Source of the DNA: Nymphalis io
Taxonomy: Eukaryota; Arthropoda; Insecta; Lepidoptera; Nymphalidae
Length of the DNA: 64,000 nucleotides
NCBI RefSeq assembly: GCF_905147045.1
Contig: NC_065904.1
Span: 9,362,001-9,426,000, forward strand
Direction: 5' to 3'
In this document: one piece after another, positions 24,293 to 36,881 of the stretch
How the letters are laid out: each line of letters starts with the position of its first letter
Position numbering within the stretch: position 1 is the first letter of the stretch
Position numbers and translations under genes: made by a program
The notes under the pieces: generated by a model
Database searches by the model: none
Told to the model about the DNA's origin: nothing
Seen by the model: the letters and a program-made list of their open reading frames with translations, nothing else

Positions 24293-24782
24293 AAAAAATA
24301 AATAAAGTATATAACTTTATTATATATATACTCGGTATTAATATTCAAATAGATATGGACACCTTAATTTAAATATTATTGTTATAGCTATAAAATATCA
24401 AATAATGCGTAGTTTTAGCGCATAGGTATAAAAAAAAATTTCGCTTACGTCATGTAAGCTTTTTTTTAATTACGAAAGCCATGATCGGAACAAGATAGAA
24501 GTATAAAGAATAAATTTTCTTGTGACATACATCATATGGCTTATTTATAAGCAGCGCCGCCTACACTATAAAAGCAAAAATTATGCAGAAACCCACACTG
24601 CAAAAAATACGACGATTGTTTTGATTACAATAAGAATCGCATTTATCGCCCACATCTCTTGATCCATATTTAAATATATCATACCATTGATCTTTACTAT
24701 AAGGATATATTTAGGAGTAAAAATTCAATTACATTTATAATCTTTAATTACTTATCATCGAGCTTATCAAAATTACTTATCA

Positions 24783-25091
24783 AAAGACGAGATGGCCCTG
24801 TGGTAAGAACGCGTGAATCTTAACCGATGATCGTGGGTTCAAACCCGGGCAAGCACCACTGAATTTTCATGTGCTTAATTTGTGATTATAATTCATCTCG
24901 TGCTTTACGGTGAAGGAAAACATCGTGAGGAAACCTGCATGTGTCTAATTTCACTGAAATTCTGCCACATGTGAATTCTACCAACCCGCATTGGAGTAGC
25001 GTGGTGGAATAAGCTCCAAACCTTCTCCTCAAAAAGAGGAGAGGAGGCCTTTAGCCCAGCAGTGGGACATTCACAGGCTGTTACGGTACGG
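24783..25091 (+). mobile_element. SINE family A, full-length copy
   Basis: The head is cgagatggccctgtggtaag, the B box gtgggttcaaaccc and the 3' end acattcacaggctgttacgg. Flanks tacttatca at 24774-24782 and 25092-25100 form a 9-base target duplication. Confidence 0.82.
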
Positions 25092-25100
25092 TACTTATCA

Positions 25101-25309
25101 TCGAATAGTTTTTAAGCAATTAGACCACCGTCTGCTAACCGCCTTAGCAAACGTAGCGTAGGACACCCACCGGCTAGGTGGAGTGACGATATACGCAAAG
25201 TGGCTGGCAGCTGGAATGGAGCTGAAGCTGAAGATCGAGCTCAGAGGCGTGCCATTGGAGAGGCTTATGTCCAACAGTGAACGACGAAGGGTTGATGATG
25301 ATGATGATG
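25101..25309 (+). mobile_element. RTE-like LINE, C-terminal ORF remnant and 3' end
   Basis: The frame 25122-25280 gives 52 residues then a TGA stop. The peptide has GHPPARWSDDIRKVAGSW, followed by an EDRAQRRAIGEAYVQQ end. This resembles the last residues of endonuclease/reverse-transcriptase polyproteins of RTE-like and related lepidopteran LINEs (GRP..RW.DD..KVAG...A.DR..W...GEAYVQQW). A short (GAT)n run follows, typical of such 3' ends. Family recognition is from memory. Confidence 0.62.
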
Positions 25310-26238
25310 GTGAATCCATTCACATAAACCAGTATTCTTGTCAGTATAATAACTTGCACAAAGTCCATCCATCAAGTCAAATTGACACGTCACATCACAT
25401 TTGTTTTATTATTATCACCGTTAATATCATACCAAAGCTGTTAAACGCTTTTAAAACTGAATTTGGTATATAATTACAAAATCCAATGACCATCTTGAGC
25501 CAAGATAGATCATGTGCCTAATTATGGTAATAATTCATCTCAGTGTTAAAAACCTTAAAAAAAAAAAAACCTGTATCAAAAACTTCTAAGTCTTTAGAGG
25601 GAAGGTTTTTACCATTACTTTACATAGTTCGATTATTTCATACATTATGTATATGATAATATACTTAATATTAATATTGTTAAGTATTCATCTTAATTTA
25701 TAAAGAATTTCTACATTTTTATACTAAATTACTCGTAAATTAGAAAAAAAGATATAAAAAGAAAACGAAAAACAAATTGCATACTACGACATTTTTATTA
25801 TCGTATCTGAACTTAGACCTTCGCTAAACGGAATACCACAGATACGTTATTCGGAATATTTAATCACGTACGAGTTATAAACACGAAACAAAAGATAAAC
25901 TGCTCATCGTGATTCGAAGAATCAAAGTTTTGTGAGATTTGCGCGAACAATTGATCAAAGAAACCGCTCTTATATCAATTTCGTTAGCAATCATCACAAC
26001 AAAACGTCTTCAAACATTTTAAATTGTATTTAAGAGCTATATATAACAAAAAAATAGATTAGAGATTGTCATAGTCTTACAAACAAATAGATATCCCACA
26101 AATTCTATATAACAAATTTGTTTGGTTAACTTCAATACATTTTTATCTTAAAATATACATAACAACAAGAGAGAAAGAAGCGCAGGGCGAGATTTTAACG
26201 AGTTTGTGAGCGCCTGAACACAAAAGTAGGAGATATAT
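25310..26238. other. AT-rich intronic stretch
   Basis: Nothing recognised. Confidence 0.45.
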
Positions 26239-26535
26239 TTTCTGATGGTAGCGCTTTGTAGAAGCTCGTTTGGATATTACAGCCTACTCATCAAGTAGTA
26301 CCGCTGTGTGTGCTGTAGCATACACTGTGTATTGCTGTTTGGCCCTATTTCCGTTTAAAGTTTGAGTGAGCCAGTGTAATTATATCACAAGAGACATGAC
26401 ATCTAAGTCGTTGGTTTGTTTGTAAATCGGCGCTTATTATACCTTATAGTTTGGTGAGAACAGTATTCATATAATTTATGGTACCAATATCTAAAGGCGG
26501 CGGTGATCTATAATCACGATTACCCCCTCTGTCTT
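26239..26535 (+). repeat. Family B repeat, old copy
   Basis: Starts ctgatggtagcgctttgtag, keeps gtttgagtgagccagtgtaa and a tail with ggcggtgatct; highly diverged. Confidence 0.55.
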
Positions 26536-28394
26536 CAGATTATAAAGTAATTTTATTTATGTGTCTGCTATAACCAACGTTATATTTATATTTTATTATT
26601 TATTAAATATTATATAAAATCCAAGAATAATTTATGAAAAAAAAAAACAAATAATGTTCTTCGTAGTTTTATTGTATGTATTTTAATTACACTGAAATGA
26701 AAACCGAAATGTCGAATCGAAATCATATACAATAAGTTTAGGGTTGCACTTAACTCGTGTATGGAAGTTGAAATAAAAACAACCATTACTGCATGAATGG
26801 ACCCGCTGTATCCATCCCAAGCTGACCCATTACGTGAACTATGGCAATAGGAACCAATGGCAGTTCCATTATATTATTTTTTCATGAATTATAATTATGA
26901 CAAGCATATTTAAATTAGTTTTTTATCTGTTCTAATTGTATTAAGTACTATATAATATAATTAATAGAGGTAGGTATTAAAAAAAATTTTACACTTTGAA
27001 ATGGCAATTCGTCGGCATGTTGCTTTGTAAACAGATTTTTTTTTTAATCTTCCTTTCCAGAATAGAATAATTATATATTTATCTAAGTTCACAGATGATA
27101 TCATAATAAATTTTCTAGTAAGCGATATTAAAAAAAAAACATACATTACTCGTAAACGTTTTGTTTGCGATATTCTTATGTGATAATCTTGCATATATGT
27201 CGTATACGATAAATATAAAAATTAAAACTGCTCAAGAGAAAACTGAATCTTTGAAATTGTGATATAGATCTGACGTCATTATGGCGTATCGAGTTATAAA
27301 GTCAAATAACAAACCATAAAAGGGATAAGAGATAATTCTAATGATACACAAATTGAAATCACATAAATGATTTTCCTATTTAATTTCTTAATTTAATTAC
27401 TTGTTTAATATTGTTAATAAGTGTAACGTATACATGACGTCACTCCTTGTTCGTAACAATAATTAAAACTAAAATGGTTATCGCCATCGCCACATGCAAT
27501 AGGGTATGGTCATTTAATGGAGTCGAACGCACAATGACCCCGCCGCAGGATGGAAGTCGATACATTTGTTTTGGGGTACATAATCCTATGGTATATCCTT
27601 GTTACGTTCTATTAATAGATTTAAGTGGAGTTTTATAGCTTGAGGAGTCGACAGTGCTATTTCTATTTAACGATACTGAAAATACATAGATGCAAGAGGA
27701 TTATGAATACTTAATGTAACGACTTGCAGCGCTTTGACGATATAAGGTTTAACAATTTCTAATATTTAGTATATCTGAGGTATTGAAATCTTTTGGTGAT
27801 ATATATTCAAGTCGTAACTGAGTCAGTAATAAAAATAAATAATAAACATCACGATAAATTAATTTAAAAACAAGCGTTTTCTGTTTGTTTTCATAAAAAA
27901 AAAACAACAAACTATTATACACATATATATAATATTAATAAAATTAAGGCAAGAAATATATATCATATGTCGAAACGTTTCATGTATGTTACGTTGTAAC
28001 GGTATATATATGTACATTATGAGAGAGCTACCCTGTTTGGTTACCCATCCAAATTCTTCTGTCAATGTAAATTAGCTTTAAAACAAGCCAGCATCAACAT
28101 CTTTAACATAAATTTTAATATCAATGAGCGGAGACAATAGCTAGTTTTAGGGTTTGTCGAGACCAAAACTTGTCAAACACCAACTCCCTATTGTGTTTAT
28201 ACTAAACACTTATTAGAATAATCTGACAGCAAGATTGACTTATGTCAAGTTATCTTTATCTAACAAGAGCGAGGACTATTCAAAGGATTATTTGTTAGGT
28301 CATTATCACTAATCTCTTATATTTAATGAAATTTAATGGAACGTTCTTGATTTTTAATAAGAAACACTTTACAATAAAAAGATACTTTTTTTTA
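26536..28394. other. AT-rich intronic stretch
   Basis: Short ORFs at 26961-27194, 27447-27638 and 27859-28065 lack any family signature. The second sits in slightly GC-richer DNA but shows no splice context I would trust. Confidence 0.45.
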
Positions 28395-28620
28395 TAGTAT
28401 AGATAGGCGGACGAGCTAATGAGCCACCTGATGGTAAGTCATCAACGCCCATAGACATTGGCATTTTAAGAAATGTTAACCATCACTTACATCGCCAATG
28501 CGCCACCAACCTTGGGAACTAAGATGTTATATAATACCAAGTACTGCTGTTTTTCAGTAGGATATCTGATAAGTGGGTGGTACCTACCCAGACGAGCTTT
28601 CACAAAGCCCTACCACCAGT
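28395..28620 (-). repeat. Family B repeat with internal deletion
   Basis: On the minus strand it starts ttactggtggtagggctttg; the centre is shortened, joining cttggtatt directly to ataacatcttag. The tail hairpin and ctcgtccgcctatcta end are intact. Confidence 0.78.
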
Positions 28621-29500
28621 AAAAGTACCACCAGTAATATGCGATGAACTTTAATTAAATTTAGAAATACTGAAAATGGTTATATATTTGTAAATGGAAT
28701 CTTAACTGATAATGCAATACAATAATGTATTATATAATTTATATATAATTAAAATTGTATTTTATCCAAAAATAAATACATAGAAAATATCGGGGCGTCA
28801 GTTCTATGCGTGAGTGATCTCGTGACGTCGCACCAAGATGGAGTGATAACCGCTGATTTTTAATATACTACATACCGTGGATTACAGTGAGATGTATAAA
28901 TGAATTTATCACCAAAAAAAGGTGGACAAAGTAGATACAAGTTTCACAAAGATCCAACGATTATACAATTACGACATTATTAATATCATTATTTGTAAAT
29001 AAATATTCAGTGGTATAAAAAACATTCGCGTTTAAATAAAAAACTAGTACAGTTTCAGTTGTAAACAAAATAGATTTTATTACTTTTATGTAAATTTTTA
29101 CGATAATTTGTGTACACATACAATTGAAAAAAAAACTAAAATTCGAATTTCAAATTTTAGTTATTACGCCTATATGAGTTTCACTGGCCAACATAACCTA
29201 TAATCTTAGAAAAATAATAAAGATAAGAAATTACAGCTATGGAACGGTTTTTATCGAAACGTTACGTAGAAGGCTATCCTACATTCGTGAAACGTGATGT
29301 ACGGTACTTGTTCACAGTGACGTTTCATTTGTATTAAAAAAAGACATGATTTATGGATATACGTAAGTAGAACATGTCAAGAAGTCACGCGAAGAGACGC
29401 GGTCGATATACTTTTGGTTGTTCAAAGAAAATATCTGAACAAACTTGCACCACTAAGATAGAAATTAAAAAAGTCACGTATTATTGTGAAGTAAAGTAAA
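28621..29500. other. AT-rich intronic stretch
   Basis: Nothing recognised. A 7-base near-palindrome (gtaacgt aa acgttac) lies further right, at about 29806-29823. Confidence 0.4.
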
Positions 29501-29547
29501 GTAACAGTCTGTGAATATCCCACAGCTGGGTTAAGGCCTCCTCTCAT
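29501..29547 (-). repeat. SINE family A 3'-end fragment
   Basis: gtaacagtctgtgaatatcc and ctgggttaaggcctcc correspond to the reverse complement of the family A 3' end. Confidence 0.65.
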
Positions 29548-29582
29548 TGATTCATCATCCACTTCTCATAATTAAGAGTATA

Positions 29583-29769
29583 CTAGTTTTGTCCAAGGCT
29601 TCACCCACATGATAGATCAGGGGCCATCCCCGTTATTAGGTGTAAAAAATTAGCCTATATCCTTCCCCGGGGGCCAAGCTTGCTTCGTGTTCATTAAAAT
29701 CGGTTCAGTGTTCTAGCGACGAAAGTGTAAAAGACAGATTTACTTTCGCGTTCATAATATTAGTATAGA
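29583..29769 (-). mobile_element. Helitron-like non-autonomous element (family G)
   Basis: On the minus strand it begins TCTATACTAATATTATGAAC and ends ACAAAACTAG followed by T. The TC start and CTAG-T end are the Helitron signature. The body carries the lepidopteran blocks aaccgattttaatgaac and gggtgaagccttgg. The expected A just before the TC start is a G here. The class call is from family knowledge. Confidence 0.5.
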
Positions 29770-31316
29770 CTTTATGCGTTTCAAAAATACTTGGTTGGTT
29801 CCTGTAACGTAAACGTTACGTTACTTGTATTAAAGTTAAACAAACATTCGATTTACATATTCCATGCGATTTATGTCATATAGTATCGCGTTCTATGTTA
29901 TTTATTAACTTTACGCCTCCTGCTATTGAAATCGTTGATATATGGCATGCGCAGTATCATATTTGAATAATAAAACTAATCAAATTGACATATAATAATA
30001 TAAGACCTTTTCCATTACGCTATCTTAATTATTACACTATTAATTACGTACCCATATATTTTTTACAAGCTTTTATTTAACTTCACCTTTTAGTATAATT
30101 GGTTAAAATCTTGCTACTGATTTTAAAACAAATTCTAATCAAACATTTAAACTAAATTTTTCACGCACTTTTGGTGTCATGTCATGTATAAAATATATGA
30201 TTTCATTTTAGTGATTAAAAAAGAGAGAGAAGTTATTTTAAATTTCGAACGTACCTAACGAACTAATGCTTGAGCTAGTGCTTTTAAAAAAACTGTAAGA
30301 TATTCCTGTCTATATCTTGAACATTTCGTGTTATAAAACTATTCTGAATGTACATTATTACCCTTTCAGGCGCCGAAAATATAAACTTTATTGTCTGTTT
30401 CCATAGTCTAAGGAGAAAGCACTAAATATAATCATTGCTATTTGTGATATACATTTAACTTTATAATAATATAAAACGCATTTTTTTAATCCGAAAACTA
30501 AAATAAATAAAACAAGTACCTAAATCACAAAAAAATTTAATGTTTAATATAAAATAATATTTCCTTAAATATAATATCAGTATCGAAGAAATATTTGAAG
30601 TGACCGCAGACTTATTAATTATGTTGGCGCCATCATAAAAAGAGTAGCATGCGTTTCAGAACGCATTGTAATCACTTCATTAAAAGAACAATTAATCAAA
30701 CTATTGAACAATCGCGCCGGCTGAAGCGATAATTCTAATACACATTAATAAACATTATTATCTGACAATTGTTTAACGTAATAGTAAAAGTGTATGTTTT
30801 GCTTCGAACGAATGAATGTAATGTGAAAATGAATGAGTGTAAGAATGAAAAATTAACTAGAATTTGCTCACGCTTTCGTTATATTGTAATGTATTATATG
30901 AAGTTAGTTTTAATACACATACATTAATAACATAATTATTTTATTGACAAAATATGCATATTGTATAAGTTTTCGAGATTGCTGTGTGTGCTCGTATGTA
31001 CAACTGATCCGAGTCCAATTATCCTTAAAGGAAAAGAAGTATAATGAATGACGGACGTTAATTATTATATAAGTAGTATTCATTTATTTATTACATTAAA
31101 TAATATATTACCTATCGTTCTATATTAGTATGAACATATTATATCCATTTTAATACCAATATTTTAAAAGCGAAAGCGCTGTCTAGTATGACTTTGTAGA
31201 TGCATGAAACTTGATGATGCATGATTCTTACGAAGTCGGGATATGTTGATATATGGAACATTGTATACATTGAAACAAAAACAAAAAGTATTAAGTCACA
31301 CTAAATATTGTGAACA
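29770..31316. other. AT-rich intronic stretch
   Basis: Nothing recognised. Confidence 0.45.
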
Positions 31317-31354
31317 AATGCCAGCCTTACTATGGGTATAGTAAGGCTGGCATT
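31317..31354. repeat. Perfect 17-base-pair hairpin
   Basis: Arms aatgccagccttactat (31317-31333) and atagtaaggctggcatt (31338-31354) pair perfectly around the 4-base loop gggt, in otherwise AT-rich intron. It is too short for a typical microRNA precursor. Confidence 0.85.
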
Positions 31355-31462
31355 ATTTTAGTTACATACATACATATACTCTTGGGGAACGTAATTATGA
31401 CAAGGTATCATATATGACCAAACTTGTAACAAATTGTATGTTTTTCATATTTATTTAAAATG

Positions 31463-31605
31463 GGTAGGCAGATTGTCACATAGCCATCTGACGATAAGGT
31501 TTACAATCGCCCAAAGATATTGATAATGTAAAAAATATTAAACATCACTTAAATCGTCAATGCGCCATTAACAACAACTCCCTTGCGCCCGCAGTTACAT
31601 TGGCT
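31463..31605 (-). repeat. Family B repeat, decayed 3' half
   Basis: On the minus strand the order is agccaatgtaactgcgggc, an aatggcgcattga block and a tail near the left end. Strongly diverged. Confidence 0.5.
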
Positions 31606-32149
31606 CTGGACTAAATTACGAGTATTTACATAATAAGGCAAAACATGGCTTCCGTATGTCATTCAATGCACATTTATCGAATAGAGCATCAAATTCAACA
31701 TTTCCATTTACACCACACTTAACTCGTCGTAAATCTCCCATCTCTTCTAGCTGTTCTAAGGAGACATTAAATCTATTACTTTTAGGTCATTCACACCGGT
31801 ACGACTATTTGTAAGTTCTAGAAATTATATTTTTATCATAGTGATCAATCAATACGTTTGAAATTATTTCCAATATTTTATTATGTTTGGGTTGGTCACA
31901 CATGGTAATAACTGGTAGGAATAATCATATTTTTTAATCTAAATTTAAATTGTCTGTGAGACTTGGAATCCACAACATTAATTAAGTAACACAAAAAATA
32001 CAAAGGTGTCCGGATTTACCATCACGGCCTTTGATTAAAGTAGTTTTTTATTTGCAAAGCCATAAACGTTTTGTTTACAAATTCACTGTTTCTATTAAGA
32101 TTGCTACAAAATCGATTCTATAAAAATAAAATATCAGACAGATAATATT
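31606..32149. other. AT-rich intronic stretch
   Basis: Nothing recognised. Confidence 0.45.
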
Positions 32150-32375
32150 TCACTGTTGGGCAAAGGGCTTTCTTAAAGGAATGGAGCTTAATTTAATATA
32201 CAACGCTGATCCAATGCGGATTGGTCGGTACACACATAACAATATCGTTGATGTTCATTCTCGCTGAGCAAGAGATTATAAATACAAATTAAGAACGTTA
32301 AAATTTACTGGTGTTTTAGCGGTGGATTAGATCCACTGACGAGTATTCTATATACCGGGCGAAAACGGCTCACAA
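32150..32375 (-). repeat. Old SINE family A copy
   Basis: cactgttgggcaaagg at the left is the 3' end; atccaatgcggattggt, ataaatacaaattaag and gtggattagatccactga follow in the family A order. Heavily diverged. Confidence 0.55.
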
Positions 32376-32582
32376 AAGTATATAAAAATCATCAACAAAA
32401 AATAATCTTTTGACAAGCTTCTTTTTTACAAACGTTCGCTTTGTAAGACGAATTAGTTCTTCACACACGAGAGACACTTCCACTTATCCTATAGAGTTGA
32501 AATTACATGTTAGTTCAGTTACGATGAAAATACGTTTTTATGAAATGCATTGCTTGATTTTACACCCCGGATTGGCTTTTAG

Positions 32583-32903
32583 TAGTAGCAACAGCCTGTT
32601 AATGTCTAACTGCTGGGCTAAGGCCGCCTCTCCCTTTTGAGGAGAAGGTTTGGAGCTTATTCCACCACGCTGCTCTAATGTGGGTTGGTAGAATACACAT
32701 GTGGCAGAATTTCAATAAAATCAGACATATGCTGGTTTCCTCACGATGTTTTCCTTCACCGTCAAGCACAAGATGAATTATAAACACAAACTAAGCACAT
32801 GAAAATTCAGTGATGCTTGCCCGGGTTTTAACCCACGATCATCGGTTAAGATTCACGCGTTCTAACCACTAGGCCATCTCGGCTTGTTTTTGATTCTCGG
32901 CTT
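32583..32903 (-). mobile_element. SINE family A, full length with target duplication
   Basis: On the minus strand the head is gccgagatggcctagtggtt and the 3' end cattaacaggctgttgc. Flanks gattggcttttag (32570-32582) and gattggctttag (32904-32915) form a duplication that differs only in T-run length. Confidence 0.85.
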
Positions 32904-33269
32904 GATTGGCTTTAGACGAAGAAATTCCTTAACAGTCAACCGCATAGACGCAAAATGTTGTGTACAAAAGCTTGTTTTAAAAATGTGTTTAGTAATATTC
33001 AATTATTAATAGTGCTAATCCAACCCTAAAAGTAACATGAACAGCATTTTTAAAGTATTTATTCGTGATACCGTATCACGACGTGTTTGTTTACAGTCAT
33101 TATCTGGTAGGAACACTATCGATACAATCGTCTACTATATAGTATCGTGACGGGAATTGGCTAATATAATCGTTTTAATGATTCATGACAGGAAAGCCGG
33201 TACGTGTTCTATAAAACAAAATTAAGAATGATTAAGACTGTTTTATTTATATTGTACGATTTATTTTAT

Positions 33270-33395
33270 TCGGTAGTAGGGCTTTGTGAAAGCATATTCT
33301 ACAGCAAAACAATCTTCTTATTGTTCAGGTATTAAGAGTGACTGAGCCAGAGTAACTACAGGCACAAGGGAATTAACATCTTAGTTCACAAATAT
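33270..33395 (+). repeat. Family B repeat, 5' part with deletions
   Basis: cggtagtagggctttgtgaa, then tattctacagcaaaac, gtgactgagccagagtaact and ggcacaagggaatta; the 3' half is lost. Confidence 0.6.
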
Positions 33396-33962
33396 TGCAA
33401 ATATGACTATCAAGAGTTTAGTAGTATTTAATATAATTCTTCACCCCGGCGCTGGAGCAAACATCGCGATATAATTTGCACTTGCCAGGAGTAATTCTAT
33501 GATTCTGTATATGGTCCGGCCATTCAATGAAATTCCGTGGTAAATAAATTTCACCATTTTGCCTTTTCGAGATACGCCATAATAGCTCAGGAAGTTATTT
33601 ACGATTACATCATGTTATACAAGTTCTTGATATTATTGAGCTAAGTTTTTAAAAAAATATTTTTATTTTAATGAAATATAAAATTAAAGAAGAAGATAAA
33701 AATAATTTCAATATAAACAAGGAAAAAATGATCGTTTATTAGTTATGTTAATTGAATACCCGACACCTTCCAGTTTACTTGATGCTTTAATTTACTGTCA
33801 AGCTTAGTGTTATTTAAAACAAAACTTCAAAAAAAAAAATGGAGCTTGTTACCTTTTGACTCTTATATTCTTCAAAGGTCCAGGAACTATATTTTTATGA
33901 ACTGAGAAATAAGGCTATGGTAGTTCTCGTTGAAAAGATGCCTTAAGGAATTTAATTCCGAT
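33396..33962. other. AT-rich intronic stretch
   Basis: Nothing recognised. Confidence 0.45.
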
Positions 33963-33975
33963 TTAGTAAACGTTT

Positions 33976-34277
33976 TTGACCGAGATAGTGGTAGGAACGC
34001 GTAATTCTTAACCGATGATCGTGGGTTTAAGCCCGGGCGAGCACTACTAAATTTTCATGTGCTTAATTTCTGTTTATAATTCATCTTGTGTTTGAGGGTG
34101 AAGGAAATCATCGTGAGGAAACCTGCATGTGACTTATTTCACTGAAATTCTGCCATATGTGCATTCCACCAATCCGCATTGGAGCAGCGTGGCGGAATAA
34201 GCACCAAACCTTCTCCTCAAAAAGGGAGAGGAGGCGTTAACCCAGCAGTGGGACATTCACAGGCTGTGTACTGTCTG
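33976..34277 (+). mobile_element. SINE family A, full length with target duplication
   Basis: The head is gaccgagatagtggtaggaa and the 3' end gggacattcacaggctgtg. Flanks ttagtaaacgttt at 33963-33975 and 34278-34290 form a perfect 13-base target duplication. Confidence 0.88.
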
Positions 34278-34290
34278 TTAGTAAACGTTT

Positions 34291-35334
34291 AGTTGAAGGC
34301 ATTTTGTAATAAATTTAATTATACTTATAATGCATGTTCCATATAAAGTTACTAAAGATCGTGACTCATAGATAACCATTGGTAATTTAAAATAAAACGA
34401 TTATTAAATATACAAACCCTAATATGGTTCGACTAGTTGCTTATTATTAATATTAATATAAGGATAGGATATTAAAAGTTTAAATATATGAATAGCCTTG
34501 TGCTTTATCGTTGTCTAGTCAATATATTTTTGGTAAAAATAAGATTTTAACTGGTGTTGCTAATAGTTTCGACACTTAAAGCTCAAGAGCTTTAGTTCTT
34601 TTGGTGACCTTTAAGAGTTCGGAGTTTTATTGCACTCACTCTCTCGCAGTGGAAGTTAATATAATATAGATTTCACCTGGAAGAACCGACAACTCGGTAG
34701 TTTTTTTTATCTACATATTGAATTACTAAATAATGTCATTAATGTTTACGTTGATGTAAAACAGCGATCTTCATTATATATCCACGTGTTACAACCACTG
34801 AGCCATCGGTCTATGTTTTCTCGTTTTAAACCTGTAGGCAATTAATAAAGTACGCCTACGGAGGCGGCTCGGAGTTAAACCTCTCCTATAATTAATTACA
34901 ATGATGCAGCAGCCACAGTATCCATATGTTACAGGGTATTGTATACCTCGACTTGACAATGGGCACGTCTGTTCAGGAAAGATTTATGTGATCCTGATAC
35001 CATTGTCTTATCCCATTTGAATGCAAGGAAATTGATAATTATGAGAGAGTTGAACAAACTCTTAATCAAAGTGTACGAGACGAAATATTTCTTTATCGTT
35101 TTAATATTTTCTTGTACGAGTGAGTACGAAAAATTGTAATATTAATGAATTTAAATGTTTTTCTTAACTTATTGGCGATCATTACTTTCTTATTTTTCCG
35201 ACTTACAGTTATGTCGATACATCGGCCAAATAAAAATGAAAATACGCAATATCATACCGAAAATTAATTTATATATTTTCGCTCGCGTTTTAGTGAAGTA
35301 ATAAAGTAGCGTATGTCATTTCTTAGGGTTCAAG
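34291..35334. other. AT-rich intronic stretch
   Basis: No exon or repeat recognised. Confidence 0.45.
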
Positions 35335-35415
35335 CATTCTTTATAGCAAATTTCATCAAATTTGATTCAGTAACAGACAGGCAGAGTTACTTACGCATTC
35401 ATAATATTAGTATAA
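35335..35415 (-). repeat. Helitron-like 5' end fragment (family G)
   Basis: On the minus strand: tatactaatattatgaatgc, gtaactctgcctgtctgtta and tttgatgaaatttgctat, the order expected of lepidopteran Helitron 5' ends. Confidence 0.5.
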
Positions 35416-36606
35416 ATTAAATTGAAAGTAATTTCGTAAATAAGTAAAAAATAGAAATTCTTTAAACGTTAATTATAAAGGCGGCTGACCTAGAAATAAC
35501 ATTACTAATGTTTGAGGAAAAATTAATAATAATAATTAAATACAAATATATTGTTCAAAATAATATGAATCTTCAACAATTTCTTCGGTCAGGTACAACC
35601 TACACTTTAAACATCATTAAGTTAGATCGAGATAAATACTAACGCGTAGGTGTGGCATATTAAGAAGTCATAAATCTACGAAGGCATTCATTATTATCGT
35701 CTACAACGAACATGGCGTTCGAGCTTTTTATTTTATTAGACGGTGATAAAAACTGAAGTTGATATATTGGCCGTGATAATACACCCGAATAATTAAGACG
35801 CGGGATCACTCATTTTTATCGGCTTTGAATTTGACGTTATTAGAATACTGGAACCTTTATTAAAATATATGTAAAAGAATAATTCGAAAACAGATCAATT
35901 AACAAAACAAACAAACAACCTTAAGCATTAAAAGAAAATCGATGCCTGGGATTATTTCAAGTAGTTATTGAAATACAATAACGCAAGTACATCCCATTCA
36001 CAAATCCCGATTGTATTAGATTACGTTCTTAAGTATTAAAAAAATAAATCCCTAGGCAAAAAAAAAAACAAATATTACACTAATAAAATGAATTGTTTCA
36101 ATAATGGTTCCTTGTTTAAACCTACATCCGAACCGGTAGTAGCTTTACATTTAAAATAAGGCTATTTGAATAAAGTAAATCTTGTTATGATTTACTAGCA
36201 AAACTTGATTCCGAGTTTAGTTAATAGTCACAGGAAATACTATAATAAAACGAAATAGGATAGAACAGCTTCACCGATGGATCATAACCAAGTGTTTGAG
36301 CTAATTTTGAAGTAGTTATAAGCCAACATTCCCAACCAAATTGTTCCATACAATTGCGGACGTTATAATTTCGTAGCTTCCTCTGCAATCCAATCCAGTA
36401 CCATTAGGGCCAATCTAGCAAAGTACAGTGAAAAGTACGACGATGAGACCAGGAACAATGCACGGCAAGTTAAGTATGGTATCGATAACACGGCGTGAAG
36501 CTAGTTTGCATGTAACTTGTGATTTAAGGAGCGTTAAAAATTATACACTCATAGATAACACCTGTAACTAGAAATTGCAGCAAAATCAGCAACCATTTCG
36601 AAGATA
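35416..36606. other. AT-rich intronic stretch
   Basis: A slightly GC-richer patch at 36350-36490 shows no open frame with splice sites. Nothing else seen. Confidence 0.4.
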
Positions 36607-36881
36607 TAATAATAATAATAATAATAATATCTTGGGACAATATTCACACACGGCCATCTGATCCCAAATTAAGCTTGTACAAAGCTTGTGCTATGGAAAC
36701 CAGACAACTGATATACTACATATACTACTTTTCTTTTGTAAATACATACTTATATAGATAATAACACCCAGACTCAGGACCAACAGACATGTTCATGCAC
36801 ACAAATGTCTGTCCTGGGTAGGAATCGAACCCACAACCTTCGGCGTGAAAGGCAAGTATCTTACCAACCACGCCAACCGGC
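36607..36881 (-). mobile_element. SINE family D, full-length copy
   Basis: Best copy of the family. The head on the minus strand is gccggttggcgtggttggta (A box) with B box ggttcgattcc at 36821-36831. The body has gtctgttggtcctgagtctg. The tail is an (AAT)n run at 36607-36628. The tRNA-like head is followed by an unrelated body, so it is a SINE and not a tRNA gene. Confidence 0.82.

Noticed and set aside
25183..25473. Plus-strand ORF of 96 residues
   Set aside because: It is out of frame with the LINE C-terminal peptide and crosses the (GAT)n run.
27447..27638. Plus-strand ORF of 63 residues in slightly GC-richer DNA
   Set aside because: No family signature, no clear splice sites, and inside the wunen intron.
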